Below, piece after piece: positions 1 to 8,495 of a stretch of 64,000 bases of DNA. Both the position numbers and the translations under genes were made by a program. Below the pieces are notes generated by a model. That model did no database searches. It worked only from the letters and a program-made list of their open reading frames with translations, and was not told where the DNA came from. Source of the DNA: Zobellella iuensis (lineage in GTDB: Bacteria > Pseudomonadota > Gammaproteobacteria > Enterobacterales > Aeromonadaceae); the NCBI RefSeq assembly GCF_016746085.1, contig NZ_JAERTZ010000021.1:58101-122100 (forward strand), written 5' to 3'. Position 1 is the first letter of the stretch. The number at the start of each line of letters is the position of its first letter.

Positions 1-715
1 GGGCCGCCAGATCGTTGGCGAACTCGCAGCCGATCAGGCCGTCGCCGAGTATGGTCACGTGCTTTTTGCCGGCCAGCTGTTGGCGGAAGCGGCGGTAATC
101 GGCGAGATCGTTGACGCTCAGCATGGCCGTCTGTTCGCCCTCAACCGGGATCACGATGGGCGAGGCGCCGGTGGCCAGCACCAGCCGGCCATAGGGGTAT
201 TCGCCGATGCTGGTGTGCAGCCGTTTGTTTTCCCGATCGATACGCTCGACCCGGGTATGGGGATACACCCGCACCCCGAGCCGCTGCTCCCAGGCCAGCG
301 CCGGCTCGCTCACCAGGCTGTCGCCGTCCTTGCCCAGCGCCAGGGCGTTGGACAGGGCCGGCTTGCTGTAGAGGGCGCCGTCATCGGCGGTAAACAGGGT
401 GATGGGCAGTTCCGGCGAGCGGGCCCGCAGCGCCGCTGCCAGCTGGTAGCCGCCGTGGCCGGTGCCGATGATCACCACCGGCTCGAGCGCCGCCCCGGCC
501 GCCGGGGTGACGGCCTCGGCCACCGCCGCCAGGGGGGCCGGCTCCTCGTCGGTGATCTCGAGCATCTCGAAATCCGCCTTGGTGACCAGGCAGTCGGGGC
601 AGACCCAGTCATCCGGCACGTCTTCCCAGGCGGTGCCCGGGGCAATGCCGTCCGCCGGCCAGCCCTTGGCTTCGTCGTAGATCAATCCGCAGATGATGCA
701 TAACCACTTTTTCAT
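1..715 (-). CDS. Rubredoxin fused to FAD-dependent rubredoxin reductase (3' end outside window)
   Basis: The 3' end runs off the left edge of the window; the start is the ATG at 713-715. Residues 1-55 are a complete rubredoxin with the iron ligands C6-x2-C9 and C39-x2-C42 (CPDC). A short Ala/Pro linker leads to a Rossmann motif VVIIGTGHGG (about residues 80-89) and a pyridine-nucleotide/FAD oxidoreductase that is still open at base 1. The family passes electrons from NAD(P)H through FAD to rubredoxin. It is the third gene after the Rieske oxygenase and the aldehyde dehydrogenase, 28 bases after the latter. I infer that it supplies electrons to the oxygenase, since no ferredoxin-type reductase is visible. 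Rubredoxin identity is sure; the redox partner is inferred. Confidence 0.88.
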   Translation of the reverse strand, partial: MKKWLCIICGLIYDEAKGWPADGIAPGTAWEDVPDDWVCPDCLVTKADFEMLEITDEEPAPLAAVAEAVTPAAGAALEPVVIIGTGHGGYQLAAALRARSPELPITLFTADDGALYSKPALSNALALGKDGDSLVSEPALAWEQRLGVRVYPHTRVERIDRENKRLHTSIGEYPYGRLVLATGASPIVIPVEGEQTAMLSVNDLADYRRFRQQLAGKKHVTILGDGLIGCEFANDLAA

Positions 716-743
716 CTTGTCCTCCCCACTACCCTGTTACTGC

Positions 744-2171
744 TTAACGGTTGCTCAGGCGGATGCCGATATTGCGGGTCTGGACATAGCTGTAGATCGC
801 TTCCTGTCCTTTCTCGCGGCCGAAGCCCGACAACCCCACCCCGCCGAAGGGCGTTTCGATGCCGCCGGCGAACCATTCGTTGATGAACACCTGGCCGCCG
901 CGCAGCCGGTTGGCCAGCCGCAGGGTCTGGCTCAGGCCCTCGCCGAACACCCCGGCTACCAGGCCGAAATCGGTGCCGTTGGCCAGGGCCACCGCCTCGT
1001 CTTCGTCGTCGAAGGGCATCAGTACCAGCACCGGGCCGAACACTTCCTCCCGGGCGATGGTCATGTCGGGCGTCGCCTCGATCACGGTGGGCGCCACGAA
1101 GTAGCCGGACAAATCCGGGGCCGTGCCGCCGGTAAGCACGCGGGCGCCTTCGGCCCGGGCCTGCTCGACCATCGCCAGCACCCGCTGTTGCTGATCCGCC
1201 GACACCACCGGGGTCAGATCCGGGTTGCCCTCGCCCTGGCCGATGCTCAGGCCCTCGGCCAGGGCCACCACCGCCGCCTTGACTTCGTCGTAGCGGCTGC
1301 GGTGCACCAGCAGCCGCGACATGGCCGAGCACACCTGGCCGGCGTTGAAGAAGATGCCGACTTTCACGCTGGCCAGCAGGGTGTCGAGATCCAGGTCCGC
1401 CAGGGCGATGGCGGCGGACTTGCCGCCCAGCTCCATCACCGAGGGGGTGGCCCGCTCGGCCGAGTCCCGCAGGATGCGCTGGCCGGTGGGCACCGAGCCG
1501 GTGAACACTATTTGGTTGGTGTCCTGGTGTTTGACCAGGTGGCTGCCCACCTCGGAGCCCTTGCCGCACAGCAGGTTGACCGCCCCCTGGGGGAAACCGG
1601 CCTGCTCGACGGCCCTGACCAGCAGGGTCATGGCCAGCGGCGAGATTTCCGGCGACTTGATCACCACCGCATTGCCGGCGGCCAGGGCCGGGGCCAGGGA
1701 GCGGGCGCAGATGGACACCGGGAAGTTCCAGGGCACGATCTGCACCGACACGCCGAAGGGCACGTACTGGGTGAAATCCACGTAGTCCTTGCCGAGCGGC
1801 ACCGAGATGCCTTCTATCTTGTCGGCCATGCCGGCGTAATATTCGAAGTAGCGGGCCGCCTCGAGAAACTCGTCGCGGGCGTCGTTCAGGCTCTTGCCGT
1901 TTTCCCGGCAGGCCACCAGGGCGCCGTCGTCGGCGATGGCGCGGATGGCCTCGGCCGCCTTCAGCAGCCAGCCGGTGCGAATGGCCGGGCGCACCTCGGT
2001 CAGGGCGCCGCTGTCCACGCAGCGGCGGGCGGCGGCCATGGCCAGATCCGCATCCTCGATGCCGGCCTGGGCGATGGTGGCGTAAGGCTCGCCGGTGCCC
2101 GGGTTCATCACCGTGAGTCGGCGGGAAGCATCCCGCCACTGGCCATCGATATAGTTCAGGTAATGTTGCAT
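744..2171 (-). CDS. NAD(P)-dependent aldehyde dehydrogenase of a quaternary-amine catabolic operon
   Basis: A 475-residue ALDH of normal family length, starting at the ATG at 2171. An in-frame upstream extension lacks family sequence. Visible catalytic residues are N149 (PWNFP), K172, general base E247 (VMELGGKS) and nucleophile C281 (GQVCSA). It would oxidise an aldehyde to an acid. It starts 3 bases after the Rieske gene stop, so the two are almost certainly co-transcribed. If the Rieske enzyme cleaves carnitine, the substrate would be malic semialdehyde; if gamma-butyrobetaine, succinic semialdehyde; a betaine-aldehyde role is also possible. Family sure, substrate unknown. Confidence 0.9.
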   Translation of the reverse strand: MQHYLNYIDGQWRDASRRLTVMNPGTGEPYATIAQAGIEDADLAMAAARRCVDSGALTEVRPAIRTGWLLKAAEAIRAIADDGALVACRENGKSLNDARDEFLEAARYFEYYAGMADKIEGISVPLGKDYVDFTQYVPFGVSVQIVPWNFPVSICARSLAPALAAGNAVVIKSPEISPLAMTLLVRAVEQAGFPQGAVNLLCGKGSEVGSHLVKHQDTNQIVFTGSVPTGQRILRDSAERATPSVMELGGKSAAIALADLDLDTLLASVKVGIFFNAGQVCSAMSRLLVHRSRYDEVKAAVVALAEGLSIGQGEGNPDLTPVVSADQQQRVLAMVEQARAEGARVLTGGTAPDLSGYFVAPTVIEATPDMTIAREEVFGPVLVLMPFDDEDEAVALANGTDFGLVAGVFGEGLSQTLRLANRLRGGQVFINEWFAGGIETPFGGVGLSGFGREKGQEAIYSYVQTRNIGIRLSNR

Positions 2172-2173
2172 GT

Positions 2174-3361
2174 TCAGCCCTCCAACGCGGCCTTGGTCTG
2201 GGTGGCCAGCCATTTCTGGAAGTAGTGGGTCGGCAGATCCATCTCGGGCGAGAACACGCCGCCGCCGAAGCCGGGGGAATGGCGGCCCTTCTGCATGCCT
2301 TCCACCGCGCCGATGTCTTCACCGAACACCACCCGCCAGGACTCCAGGGTGGCGGTACGGCAGCCGGCGTATTCGTCCTTCAGCGACTCGTCGCCTATGT
2401 AATAGAGGCGCAGGTTCTCCACGGTTTTTTCCGCATGGATGGGGTCGATCATCATGGCGAAGGCGTGGTCGGCCTGGATGCCCAGCAGCACGTTGGGGAA
2501 CAGGGCCACGTATTCCGCGTGGCGCAGCTTGTCGGCGGGCCAGCTGGGGAACTTGGGCAGGTGGGTGCCGGCGGTGTCCGACAGGTTGTATTTGTAGCTG
2601 CCCTGCCCCGCGAAACGCTCCTCGAACATGATGTTGTAGTGATCTTCCAGCTTGGAATAGGTGTTCAGGGCCGGGTGCACCCAGGGCAGATGGTAGGCTT
2701 CGCAGTAGTTTTCCACGGTCAGTTTCCAGTTGCTCTGCACCTCGATTTCCAGGTGGCCGCCCATGTTGACCCGGCGCAGCAGGCTCAGGCCCTCGTCGCC
2801 CCAGAACGGCTGCCAGCGCTCGACCAGGGGCGCGATGTGCTCCTCGAAGGAGGCGGCGTCGCCGGACAGGTTGACGAACACCATGTCCATCCACACCGCG
2901 GAGCACAGGGCTTTAAGGCCGTGTTTTTCGCACTTGAAGCGCTCGTCCTTGTGCTGGCCGGTGCCGCCGATATGGGGGGTGCCCTTGAGGTTGCCGTCCA
3001 GATCGTAGGTCCAGGAATGGTAGGGGCAACGGATCATGCCCTGCACCTCGCCCGCCTCATGCACCAGCTGCATGCCCCGGTGGCTGCACACGTTGTGGAA
3101 CACCTGCACTTCGCCCTGGCGGTTGCGCATCATCAGCAGCGGCAGATTCATAAAGCTCACCGGCTTGACGTAGCCGTTTTTCAGCAGGTCGGAGGCGAAA
3201 CCGATGCAGGCCCAGGTTTTGCCGATTACTTGATCTCGCTCAAAGGCGAAATATTCCTGGCTGGTATAACAGGCATTCGGCATGCCGTTGGCTTCGACGA
3301 TCGGGTTCAGTACGCTTTCCACCTGCTGTACCGGAATAAGGGTTTGGCTGACGTTGCTCAT
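2174..3361 (-). CDS. Rieske non-heme iron oxygenase, quaternary-ammonium subgroup (CntA/GbcA/Stc2-like)
   Basis: A 395-residue oxygenase alpha subunit. The Rieske [2Fe-2S] ligands are C92-x-H94 and C112-x2-H115. The catalytic iron ligands are H224 and H229 (EAYHLPWVH), with D349 the probable third. The bridging residue before the first iron histidine is Glu221 rather than the usual Asp, a feature described for carnitine monooxygenase CntA. The enzyme should hydroxylate and cleave or demethylate an N-methylated quaternary amine; carnitine, gamma-butyrobetaine, glycine betaine and stachydrine are all possible. Neighbours are an aldehyde dehydrogenase and rubredoxin reductase downstream and a divergent BCCT carrier, which supports a zwitterionic N-methyl substrate that yields an aldehyde. 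Confidence 0.88.
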   Translation of the reverse strand: MSNVSQTLIPVQQVESVLNPIVEANGMPNACYTSQEYFAFERDQVIGKTWACIGFASDLLKNGYVKPVSFMNLPLLMMRNRQGEVQVFHNVCSHRGMQLVHEAGEVQGMIRCPYHSWTYDLDGNLKGTPHIGGTGQHKDERFKCEKHGLKALCSAVWMDMVFVNLSGDAASFEEHIAPLVERWQPFWGDEGLSLLRRVNMGGHLEIEVQSNWKLTVENYCEAYHLPWVHPALNTYSKLEDHYNIMFEERFAGQGSYKYNLSDTAGTHLPKFPSWPADKLRHAEYVALFPNVLLGIQADHAFAMMIDPIHAEKTVENLRLYYIGDESLKDEYAGCRTATLESWRVVFGEDIGAVEGMQKGRHSPGFGGGVFSPEMDLPTHYFQKWLATQTKAALEG

Positions 3362-3484
3362 GCTGTTCTCTCCACAATGGTGCAGTGCTTCCTGCGCTGT
3401 TTGTTGTCATTGGCACCCTGGGGTACCGATGGGGGAGAGTGTCGTTAACATGGCGGCAACAAACAAACGACTTTTTGGCCGGGT

Positions 3485-3507
3485 ATGGATGAGCTTTTGT
3501 CATCCAT
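3485..3507. promoter_or_regulatory. Inverted repeat ATGGATGA-N7-TCATCCAT in the Rieske/BCCT divergent promoter
   Basis: Perfect 8-base arms (3485-3492 and 3500-3507) separated by 7 bases. A third ATGGATGA half-site lies at 3576-3583, and a GTTAAC pair at 3633-3638 and 3644-3649 lies just before the BCCT gene. The 317-base region holds no gene. The layout fits an operator serving both divergent transcripts. The nearby LysR gene at 5797-6729 is a candidate regulator, but that is inference. Confidence 0.5.
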
Positions 3508-3678
3508 CCATGGCCCTGCCCTTCCTGCCCGGAAAAATGTCCGCGGCAGCGGTTATCCATGACCAAAACTCACCGATGGATGAGAATAAATCGATTGAGC
3601 GGAACCCCGCCTCCCCCTAACCTCCCCACCATGTTAACAACTGGTTAACTGACAACGAGTAACGCAGAGGGAGGAGTT

Positions 3679-5367
3679 ATGCGTGCGACATCCGGGATCC
3701 TGAAGGGACTGAACCCGACCGTGACCATTGCATCCAAGGTGCTGGTGATCGGTTTCGTGTTGTTCTGTGCCATTCTGGCCAACCAGGCCGGGCAATATTT
3801 CGAAACCGTTTCCGGCGTTCTGCTGCAGAACATGAAGTGGTTTTATCTGGGGCTGGTCACCCTGGTGGTCGGCTTTTTGCTGTATCTGATGATCAGCCGT
3901 TACGGCCATATCCGCCTGGGCAAGGACGATGAAAAGCCCGAGTTCAGCTACCTGTCGTGGGTGGCCATGCTGTTTTCGGGCGGCATGGGCATCGGCCTTA
4001 TCTTCTGGTCGGTGGCCGAGCCCATGTGGCATTACGCCGACAATCCCTTTACCGCGGGCTTAAGCAATGAGTCCGCCAGCACCGCCATGCAACTGGCCTT
4101 CTTCCACTGGGGTCTGCATCCCTGGTCGGTGTTTATCATCGTCGCCCTGGCGCTGGCCTATTTTTCCTACCGCAAGAACCTGCCCTTTACCCTGAGATCC
4201 ATCCTCTATCCGCTGATCGGCAACCGCATCTACGGACCCATCGGCCACGCGGTGGACATCCTCACCGTGGCCATCACCGCCTTCGGCATTTCCCAGACGC
4301 TGGGGATGGGCGTCATCCAGATCAACTCCGGCCTGAACCAGGTGTTCGGAGTGGGCATCGGCCTCGGGGTGCAACTGTTGATCATAGTAGTGCTGTGCAC
4401 CTGCGCCGTGGCCTCGGTGCTGTCGGGCGTGGGCCGGGGTATCCGCCGGCTGTCCGAGTGGAACATGCTGCTGTCGCTGCTGCTGGTAATGATAGTGCTC
4501 TACGTCGGCCCCACCCGCTACATGCTCAACACCCTGCTGGAAAGCACCGGCAGCTATGCCCAGAACATCGTCGGCATGAGCCTGTGGAGCGATGCCCAGC
4601 ATGATTCCGGCTGGCAGAACTGGTGGACCGCCTACTACTGGCCCTGGTGGATGACCTGGGCGCCCTTCGTCGGCATGTTCGTGGCCCGCATCTCCAAGGG
4701 GCGCACCATCCGCGAGCTGATCGGCGGCGCCCTGATCGTGCCCACCCTGATCACCTTCCTGTGGATGTCGGTGTTCGGCGGTGCCGCGCTCAAGGTGGAG
4801 CAGGATGCGCGCACCGCCTACGAGCAACAGGCGGTGGTGCTGGCCGAGGCCGGCGAGCCGGCCCAGGAGCCCTTCGCCGGCGGCCCCATACTGGCGGCCA
4901 CCAAGGCCGATACCACCCGGGCGCTGTTCACCCTGTTCGACAACCTGGACGCCGGCGCCCTGGGCAAGCTGTTGAGCGTGCTGGCCTGCGTGCTGCTCGG
5001 TACCTATTTCATCACCTCGGCCGACTCCGGCACCCTGGTGCTCTGCACCCTGGACGCCGCCGGTGCCAGCGAGCCGCCGACCATGATAAGGGTGCTGTGG
5101 GGGGTGATCATCGCCGCCATTGCCGCCGTGCTGCTGTACGCCGGCGGGCTCAAGGCGATGCAGACCGCCTCCATCATCGCCGGCTTTCCCATTGCCATCT
5201 TTATCGCGGTGATGAGCCTGACCCTGTTCCACAGCATCCGCCGCGAGCCCAAGCCCTGGGCCATGCTGCCGGATCATGTGCGCCCCGAGCCCGCCCGGCT
5301 GGACGGCCCGGTGCCGGAGCAGGCGCCGGAAGAACCATGGCAGGCCGAGCCCCAGTTCGGCAAGTGA
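3679..5367 (+). CDS. BCCT-family betaine/carnitine/choline transporter
   Basis: A 562-residue inner-membrane carrier with about 12 hydrophobic helices. The glycine-rich motif SGGMGIGLIFWSVAEP and the aromatic segment YYWPWWMTWAPF are the usual BCCT substrate-site signatures. The start is preceded by GGGAGGAG. It is divergent from the Rieske operon and probably imports that operon's substrate. The C-terminal tail is Pro/Glu-rich and cytosolic. A rho-independent terminator follows directly. The substrate cannot be read from sequence alone. Confidence 0.92.
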   Translation: MRATSGILKGLNPTVTIASKVLVIGFVLFCAILANQAGQYFETVSGVLLQNMKWFYLGLVTLVVGFLLYLMISRYGHIRLGKDDEKPEFSYLSWVAMLFSGGMGIGLIFWSVAEPMWHYADNPFTAGLSNESASTAMQLAFFHWGLHPWSVFIIVALALAYFSYRKNLPFTLRSILYPLIGNRIYGPIGHAVDILTVAITAFGISQTLGMGVIQINSGLNQVFGVGIGLGVQLLIIVVLCTCAVASVLSGVGRGIRRLSEWNMLLSLLLVMIVLYVGPTRYMLNTLLESTGSYAQNIVGMSLWSDAQHDSGWQNWWTAYYWPWWMTWAPFVGMFVARISKGRTIRELIGGALIVPTLITFLWMSVFGGAALKVEQDARTAYEQQAVVLAEAGEPAQEPFAGGPILAATKADTTRALFTLFDNLDAGALGKLLSVLACVLLGTYFITSADSGTLVLCTLDAAGASEPPTMIRVLWGVIIAAIAAVLLYAGGLKAMQTASIIAGFPIAIFIAVMSLTLFHSIRREPKPWAMLPDHVRPEPARLDGPVPEQAPEEPWQAEPQFGK

Positions 5368-5375
5368 GCAAAAAA

Positions 5376-5397
5376 ACGCCGGGAAGTTTCCCGGCGT
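5376..5397 (+). terminator. Rho-independent terminator after BCCT gene
   Basis: A perfect 10-base stem ACGCCGGGAA / TTCCCGGCGT with a 2-base centre, followed by CTTTC. It lies 9 bases after the BCCT stop codon. Confidence 0.75.
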
Positions 5398-5450
5398 CTT
5401 TCACTGTCGGCAAACCTTCAGATTACGCTTTGGTCACTCCCGCATTATCC

Positions 5451-5683
5451 CGTCACTCCCGAAGGCGGGAGTCCATGCATATCGGCAAGTCAGGCGCCGT
5501 TGTCTGGGCAGGTGCTCCTGGTCCTGGCTTTCCGCCTTCGCGGAAATGACGACGTTGGGGTTACTCCCGCGTCCTATCCCGTCACTCCCGCGAAGGCGGG
5601 AGTCCATGCATGTCGGCAAGTCAGGCGCCGTTGTCTGGGTAGGTGCTCCTGGCCCTGGCTTTCCGCCTTCGCGGAAATGACGG
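5451..5683. repeat. Two copies of the dispersed GC-rich palindromic repeat (family 1)
   Basis: Two near-identical units of about 100 bases start near 5451 and 5580. Each opens with a CGTCACTCCCG...CGGGAGT palindrome and closes with TTTCCGCC-TTCGCGG-AAATGACG. The same outer palindromes recur at 19.8, 21.3, 23.5, 24.1-24.9, 30.4 and 42.6 kb. No gene lies here. Confidence 0.85.
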
Positions 5684-5751
5684 CTGTTCAACAACGGTGG
5701 TGAAGGAGTACCTCTGTCGAAAAATAGATGATGGACGTTGTTATCAACACG

Positions 5752-5777
5752 AAACGCCGGGCACTGTCCCGGCGTTT
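5752..5777 (-). terminator. Hairpin terminator of the LysR gene
   Basis: Stem AAACGCCGGG / CCCGGCGTTT around CACTGT, 20 bases beyond the stop of the minus-strand LysR gene. The T-run is only three bases. Confidence 0.6.
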
Positions 5778-5796
5778 TGCTGTATTCACCTTGCCC

Positions 5797-6729
5797 TCAG
5801 GCCAGGCCCTTTTCCCCCACCTGCCCCGGCAACTGCTCCAGCAGCCAGCTGCGGAACAGCTTGACGCTGGCCGGCACCAGGCCCCGCCCCTGCGGCTCCA
5901 GCATGGAGAAACTGGCCTGGGTACGCAGTACCGTGTCCACCGGCCGTACCAGGGCCCCGCTTTGCAGGTAGTCGTCCACCAGCGAGCCCCAGGCCAGGGC
6001 GATGCCCTGGCCGTTGATCGCCGCCTGCAGCAGCATGGGGTAGTTGTTGATGTTGACCCTGTTGCGCGGCGCCGTCACCGGCAAGCCCACCGACTCGAAC
6101 CATTCCGGCCAGTTGAGCCAGTCCCGCTGGGACTCATCCAGATAGAGCAGGGTCTTGCCGAAGATCTCCTCCGGGCTGTGGCATTCACCCAACCGCGCCA
6201 GGTAGTCCGGGCTGCACACCGGGAACACCTCCTCCGGGAACAGGGGGGTGACCTTCATCTCCGCCGGCGGCACCCGGCAGTAGAACAGGGCGAGATCGCA
6301 GTCGAGCCGGCGCAGATCCACGATGTTGTCGGTCGCCAGTATGCGCAGGTCTATTTCTTCGTGCTGTTGTTGAAAGGAGGCGACCTTGGGCAGCAACCAG
6401 AGCGCCGCCATGGCGTTGGTGGTGGCCACGGTCACCTGCTGCTCCCCCTGCCACTTCTTGATTTCGCCGGTGGCCTGGGCCACATCCAGCAGGGCGCGGT
6501 AAACGGTCTGGTAATACTGCAACCCGGTCGGCGTCAGGGTAATGCTGCGGCTGGCCCGCACGAACAGCGCCTTGCCGAGGTAGTCCTCCAACTGGCGGAT
6601 CTGGCGGCTGATCGCCCCCTGGGTCACGTTCAGTTCGCTGGCGGCGAGGGTAAAACTCAGATGGCGCGCCGCCGCCTCGAACACGATCAGGCTGTTCATG
6701 GGCGGCAGCGGTTTAAGCTTCATGGTCAT
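5797..6729 (-). CDS. LysR-family transcriptional regulator (GcvA-like)
   Basis: 310 residues. The N-terminal winged helix-turn-helix (about residues 10-70) has AARHLSFTLAASELNVTQGAISRQIRQLE, the GcvA-type pattern. The rest is a periplasmic-binding-like effector domain. An ATG two codons in, at 6723, is better spaced from AGGA and may be the real start. It lies between the Rieske/BCCT locus and gene debris, so it may control the former. The target is not shown by sequence. Confidence 0.88.
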   Translation of the reverse strand: MTMKLKPLPPMNSLIVFEAAARHLSFTLAASELNVTQGAISRQIRQLEDYLGKALFVRASRSITLTPTGLQYYQTVYRALLDVAQATGEIKKWQGEQQVTVATTNAMAALWLLPKVASFQQQHEEIDLRILATDNIVDLRRLDCDLALFYCRVPPAEMKVTPLFPEEVFPVCSPDYLARLGECHSPEEIFGKTLLYLDESQRDWLNWPEWFESVGLPVTAPRNRVNINNYPMLLQAAINGQGIALAWGSLVDDYLQSGALVRPVDTVLRTQASFSMLEPQGRGLVPASVKLFRSWLLEQLPGQVGEKGLA

Positions 6730-6827
6730 CCTGGATACAGTCCGGTAACAGTCCGTTTTCGCTTACTTTACCATTTAAACCCGCTGTTCGCTGCTCCGCC
6801 GCCGCGCTGGCGAGGAAGCGCAAAACC

Positions 6828-7049
6828 TCAGCCCTCCACTTCGCCGAATGTTTTGCGCCAGGCCCGGGGGCTGACCTGGTAGCGTTGCCGGAAGTGCTGA
6901 CGGAACGAGGTCGCGGTATAAAAACCCACCATTTCCGCGACTTTCTCCACCGGCAGGGCGCGGTTTTCCAGCAAACGGTTGATATGGGCATCCTGGGTGG
7001 AAAGGGCGACGGGCTGTTCGATGAACTGGGCCTGCCCGCCCTCGCGACA
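6828..7049 (-). pseudogene. Remnant of a GlxA-type AraC regulator
   Basis: In one frame the segment reads EGGQAQFIEQPV, the linker typical of GlxA-like regulators. It then jumps to a short helix-turn-helix ending (GFYTATSFRQHFRQRYQVSPRAW) and a stop. The amidase-like N-terminal domain and half of the HTH pair are missing, and the frame is closed upstream by TAA at 7050-7052. This is a decayed gene, not a working regulator. Confidence 0.65.
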
Positions 7050-7258
7050 TTACAGCAAAAGATCCAGCCGCTCCCGCCATATCTCCTGCACAAAGGGGTC
7101 GGCCACCGAGTACACCCCATGGCCGGTGCGCATTACCAGGTTTTCCGCCACCATCACGTTGAGCACGGGCTGGATTTCCTCCACCTTTACCTCCCTACCC
7201 AACTGGCTGGCATAGCAGGCGGCGGCATCGGCCGAAAACAGGACCTCACCCCCACCGC
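7050..7258 (-). pseudogene. C-terminal remnant of an ATPase-like protein
   Basis: A frame without a start encodes about 69 residues including VEEIQPVLNVMVAENLVMRTG and SVADPFVQEIWRERLDLLL, then a stop. This resembles the winged-helix C-terminal end of AAA ATPases, but no P-loop part is present. It abuts the AraC remnant and the 3' end of the MFS gene, suggesting a deletion joined two gene tails. Family assignment is tentative. Confidence 0.45.
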
Positions 7259-7260
7259 CC

Positions 7261-8445
7261 TCAGGCCGTCGCCATGGCCTGGGGGTAGCGCCGGGGATCG
7301 AAGCGCAGGCAGATCAGCATCACCACGCCGACCAGCACCAGGTGCAACGCCCAGCCGCCGGCGAAGCTGCCGCTCGCCTCCCGCACCAGCGACACCGCCA
7401 GGGGCCCCATGGCCGCGATCAGGAAACCGCCGCCCTGCATCAGGGCGGTGAGCACGCCCGCCTGTTGTGCTGCGGGCAGGTGATCGAGGGCGGTCACCAG
7501 CGACAGGGAGAAGTTGCCGCCGAGCCCCATGCCGCACACCGCGGCCCACAGCAGCGGGCACTGGCCGGGCCAGAACAGCAGGCCGGCGTAGCCGGTGGCC
7601 TGCAGCAGCAGGGTCAGCCACAGCCAGGGGCGCCGGTCCCGCCCCCGCGCCAGCAGGGTGATGCCCACCGCGAACAGGGCCTGGGCCAGGGCCATCACCG
7701 CCACCAGGCCGGCGCTGTCGGCGGCGCTCCAGCCCTGCTGCTGGTAGTAGGGCGCCAGCCAGGTGACCATGGTCGAGTAGCCGGCATTGACCAGTCCGAA
7801 GCAGAGCATCAGCTGCCAGGTGCGCGGCCGCGCCAGCAGGCGCCGGGCCAGGCCCGGCTCGGGCGGGCGGCTCTGCCGCTCCGACAGGGTCCGCCAGGCG
7901 CAGGCCAGGGCGATGAGCGCCGGCAACGCCAGCCAGGCCAGGGCCGCGCGCCAGTCGTGGCCGCCGCCGGCCAGCAGCGGGGTGAGCTGGGCGCCGATGG
8001 CGCCGCCGCCCATGATCATGGCCGAATACAGGCCGGTAACCATGGCCACCCGGCCGGGAAAATACTGCTTGATGATGCCGGGAAAGGCGGACTGGACGAA
8101 GGCCACCCCCAGCCCGCACAGCAGGGCGGTCAGGATCAGGGCCGTGCCGTCGGGCACCAACAGCCGGAGCCCCGAGCCCAGCATCAGCAGCAGCAACGCC
8201 GTGAGCATGCCCCGGCGGGTGCCCCAGCGGGCCTGAAGCCGCGGCGAGGCAAAGGCGCCCACCCCCATCAGCAGGGTGGGCAGCAGGGTCAGCATCGCCA
8301 TGCCCACGTAGCCCAGGCCGGTGTCGGCCCGGATCAGTTCGATAATGGGCCCGGGCCCGGTAAGAAAGGGCCGCAGGTTCAGGCCAATCAACACCACCAG
8401 AAGCAGCATGGCCCCCTGCTCCACCGGCCTGTTTGCTGTCGTCAT
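7261..8445 (-). CDS. MFS transporter, CynX/NimT type
   Basis: 394 residues from the ATG at 8445 (MTTANRPVEQG); GAGAGACG lies just upstream. The N-terminal helix LLLVVLIGLNLRPFLTGPGP is characteristic of the CynX/NimT (cyanate/nitroimidazole) subgroup, which has 12 membrane helices. A longer in-frame reading to 8688 lies inside the ankyrin gene and lacks MFS features. Export or import of a small anion or drug is likely; the substrate is unknown. Confidence 0.88.
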   Translation of the reverse strand: MTTANRPVEQGAMLLLVVLIGLNLRPFLTGPGPIIELIRADTGLGYVGMAMLTLLPTLLMGVGAFASPRLQARWGTRRGMLTALLLLMLGSGLRLLVPDGTALILTALLCGLGVAFVQSAFPGIIKQYFPGRVAMVTGLYSAMIMGGGAIGAQLTPLLAGGGHDWRAALAWLALPALIALACAWRTLSERQSRPPEPGLARRLLARPRTWQLMLCFGLVNAGYSTMVTWLAPYYQQQGWSAADSAGLVAVMALAQALFAVGITLLARGRDRRPWLWLTLLLQATGYAGLLFWPGQCPLLWAAVCGMGLGGNFSLSLVTALDHLPAAQQAGVLTALMQGGGFLIAAMGPLAVSLVREASGSFAGGWALHLVLVGVVMLICLRFDPRRYPQAMATA

Positions 8446-8495
8446 CGCATCGTCTCTCGGGAATGGAAAAATACCGGGCACCGCCGGGGAAAAGC

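Noticed and set aside
693..2225. Long plus-strand open frame (510 residues) over the aldehyde dehydrogenase
   Set aside because: It is antisense to a gene with all catalytic motifs, is rich in His/Gly/Ala and shows no domain. High GC content produces many such shadows across the window.
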